This document shows, piece by piece, positions 32,530 through 32,795 of a DNA stretch of 32,795 bases. A program made the position numbers and the translations under genes. The DNA lies in assembly GCA_022601445.1 (NCBI GenBank), contig JAJACP010000014.1, positions 1 through 32,795 of the forward strand. Reading direction: 5' to 3'. The stretch's first letter is position 1. Each line of letters opens with the position of its first letter. The notes under the pieces were generated by a model that was not told where the DNA came from, did not search any database, and saw only the letters and a program-made list of their open reading frames with translations. Origin of the DNA: Chlamydiales bacterium (GTDB lineage Bacteria; Chlamydiota; Chlamydiia; Chlamydiales; JAAKFR01).

Positions 32530-32636
32530 GTTTTAGCTCGTCATGATGATAAACGCACAGCCTTTTTATCATTTTTCGGTAATTTTGCATTTTTGTTTCG
32601 ATGTAGGACAAATAAATTGGATTCAAACAGCTTATG

Positions 32637-32795
32637 TCACATCTGTTGCTTTTTCAAAATCTGAACAGCTTCCTCGTAGGTTTCGCTGTGTATTTCTATG
32701 GAAGGACCCAAAGGTTTATCTGGCTCATCTTTGTTGTAGTATATTTCTTCACAACAGTTTGCAACTGAAAATAAACCCTGGTCTCGATGTCTGCT
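32637..32795 (-). CDS. 3' end of an unrecognised gene
   Basis: The minus strand is open from the window edge to a TGA at 32637-32639, encoding 52 residues. They include NCCEEIYYNKDEPDKPLG and end EEAVQILKKQQM. The composition is soluble and charged, consistent with a real protein C-terminus, and the gene points into the O-antigen-ligase-like gene 107 bp downstream. No family can be assigned from this fragment. Confidence 0.5.
   Translation of the reverse strand, partial: SRHRDQGLFSVANCCEEIYYNKDEPDKPLGPSIEIHSETYEEAVQILKKQQM

Noticed and set aside
32546-32572. Terminator hairpin upstream of the O-antigen-ligase-like gene
   Set aside because: The 8-bp stem is almost entirely A/T, and its T-run is on the plus strand, where there is no gene to terminate; for the minus-strand gene no T-run follows.

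Overview
The window most likely comes from an environmental member of the Chlamydiota (a Parachlamydiales-type amoeba symbiont rather than a Chlamydiaceae pathogen). The main support is the block tRNA-Gly, tig, clpP, clpX, CCA-adding/poly(A)-polymerase-like gene (5065-9595, + strand). From memory, this matches the tig-clpP2-clpX-pcnB order of Chlamydia. Secondary support comes from a run of orphan proteins with bilobed or glycine-rich membrane segments, and from small exported proteins of a type common in these organisms. The family-level assignment is inference; no 16S rRNA is present.

Layout. (1) 1-3720, minus strand: a truncated orphan gene, then a three-gene unit of unknown proteins (186, 400 and 538 aa). 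One has two adjacent hydrophobic segments like an inclusion-membrane protein and one has a basic, NLS-like stretch. (2) 3724-4909, minus strand: an exported orphan protein, preceded by a small exported Cys-rich (zinc-ribbon-like) protein whose frame is broken twice in a compensating way. (3) 5020-9595, plus strand: tRNA-Gly(GCC) with its own promoter, then the protein-quality-control genes tig, clpP and clpX and the nucleotidyltransferase. (4) 9534-22493, minus strand: a tightly packed run of 13 genes, mostly overlapping, read from a promoter near 22553. They encode two epimerases, a GmhA-like isomerase, an HldE-like enzyme with swapped domains, split TPP-dependent E1 alpha/beta subunits, a 4,6-dehydratase-like enzyme, two methyltransferases, an acetolactate-synthase-like TPP enzyme, an SDR, a zinc alcohol dehydrogenase and a GT4 glycosyltransferase. 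(5) 22591-32795: two related GT2 glycosyltransferases, an FkbM methyltransferase, an ABC flippase/exporter, a 710-residue predicted membrane protein with a tyrosine-rich C-terminal tail, an exported-looking methyltransferase and GT17 glycosyltransferase pair, an O-antigen-ligase-like protein, and the 3' end of another gene.

How they may work together. Regions 4 and 5 read as a surface-glycan locus. Heptose-type precursor enzymes and NDP-sugar epimerases/dehydratases would make an unusual sugar, possibly with two-carbon or acyl units added by the TPP enzymes. GT4 and GT2 enzymes would assemble it, methyltransferases decorate it, the ABC half-transporter flip it, and the O-antigen-ligase-like protein polymerise or ligate it. 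This is inference from gene families and context.

Most striking points. The last 25 residues of the 710-aa membrane protein contain two tyrosine motifs (VSYGQL and LVYSEL) spaced exactly as in an eukaryotic ITAM, each also fitting the ITIM consensus. A GT17 glycosyltransferase and a SAM methyltransferase sit in overlapping reading frames and both carry apparent signal peptides. The 13-gene sugar operon combines two separate TPP enzyme systems with a domain-swapped heptose kinase/nucleotidyltransferase. A perfect 21-bp inverted repeat sits 3 nt before a start codon.
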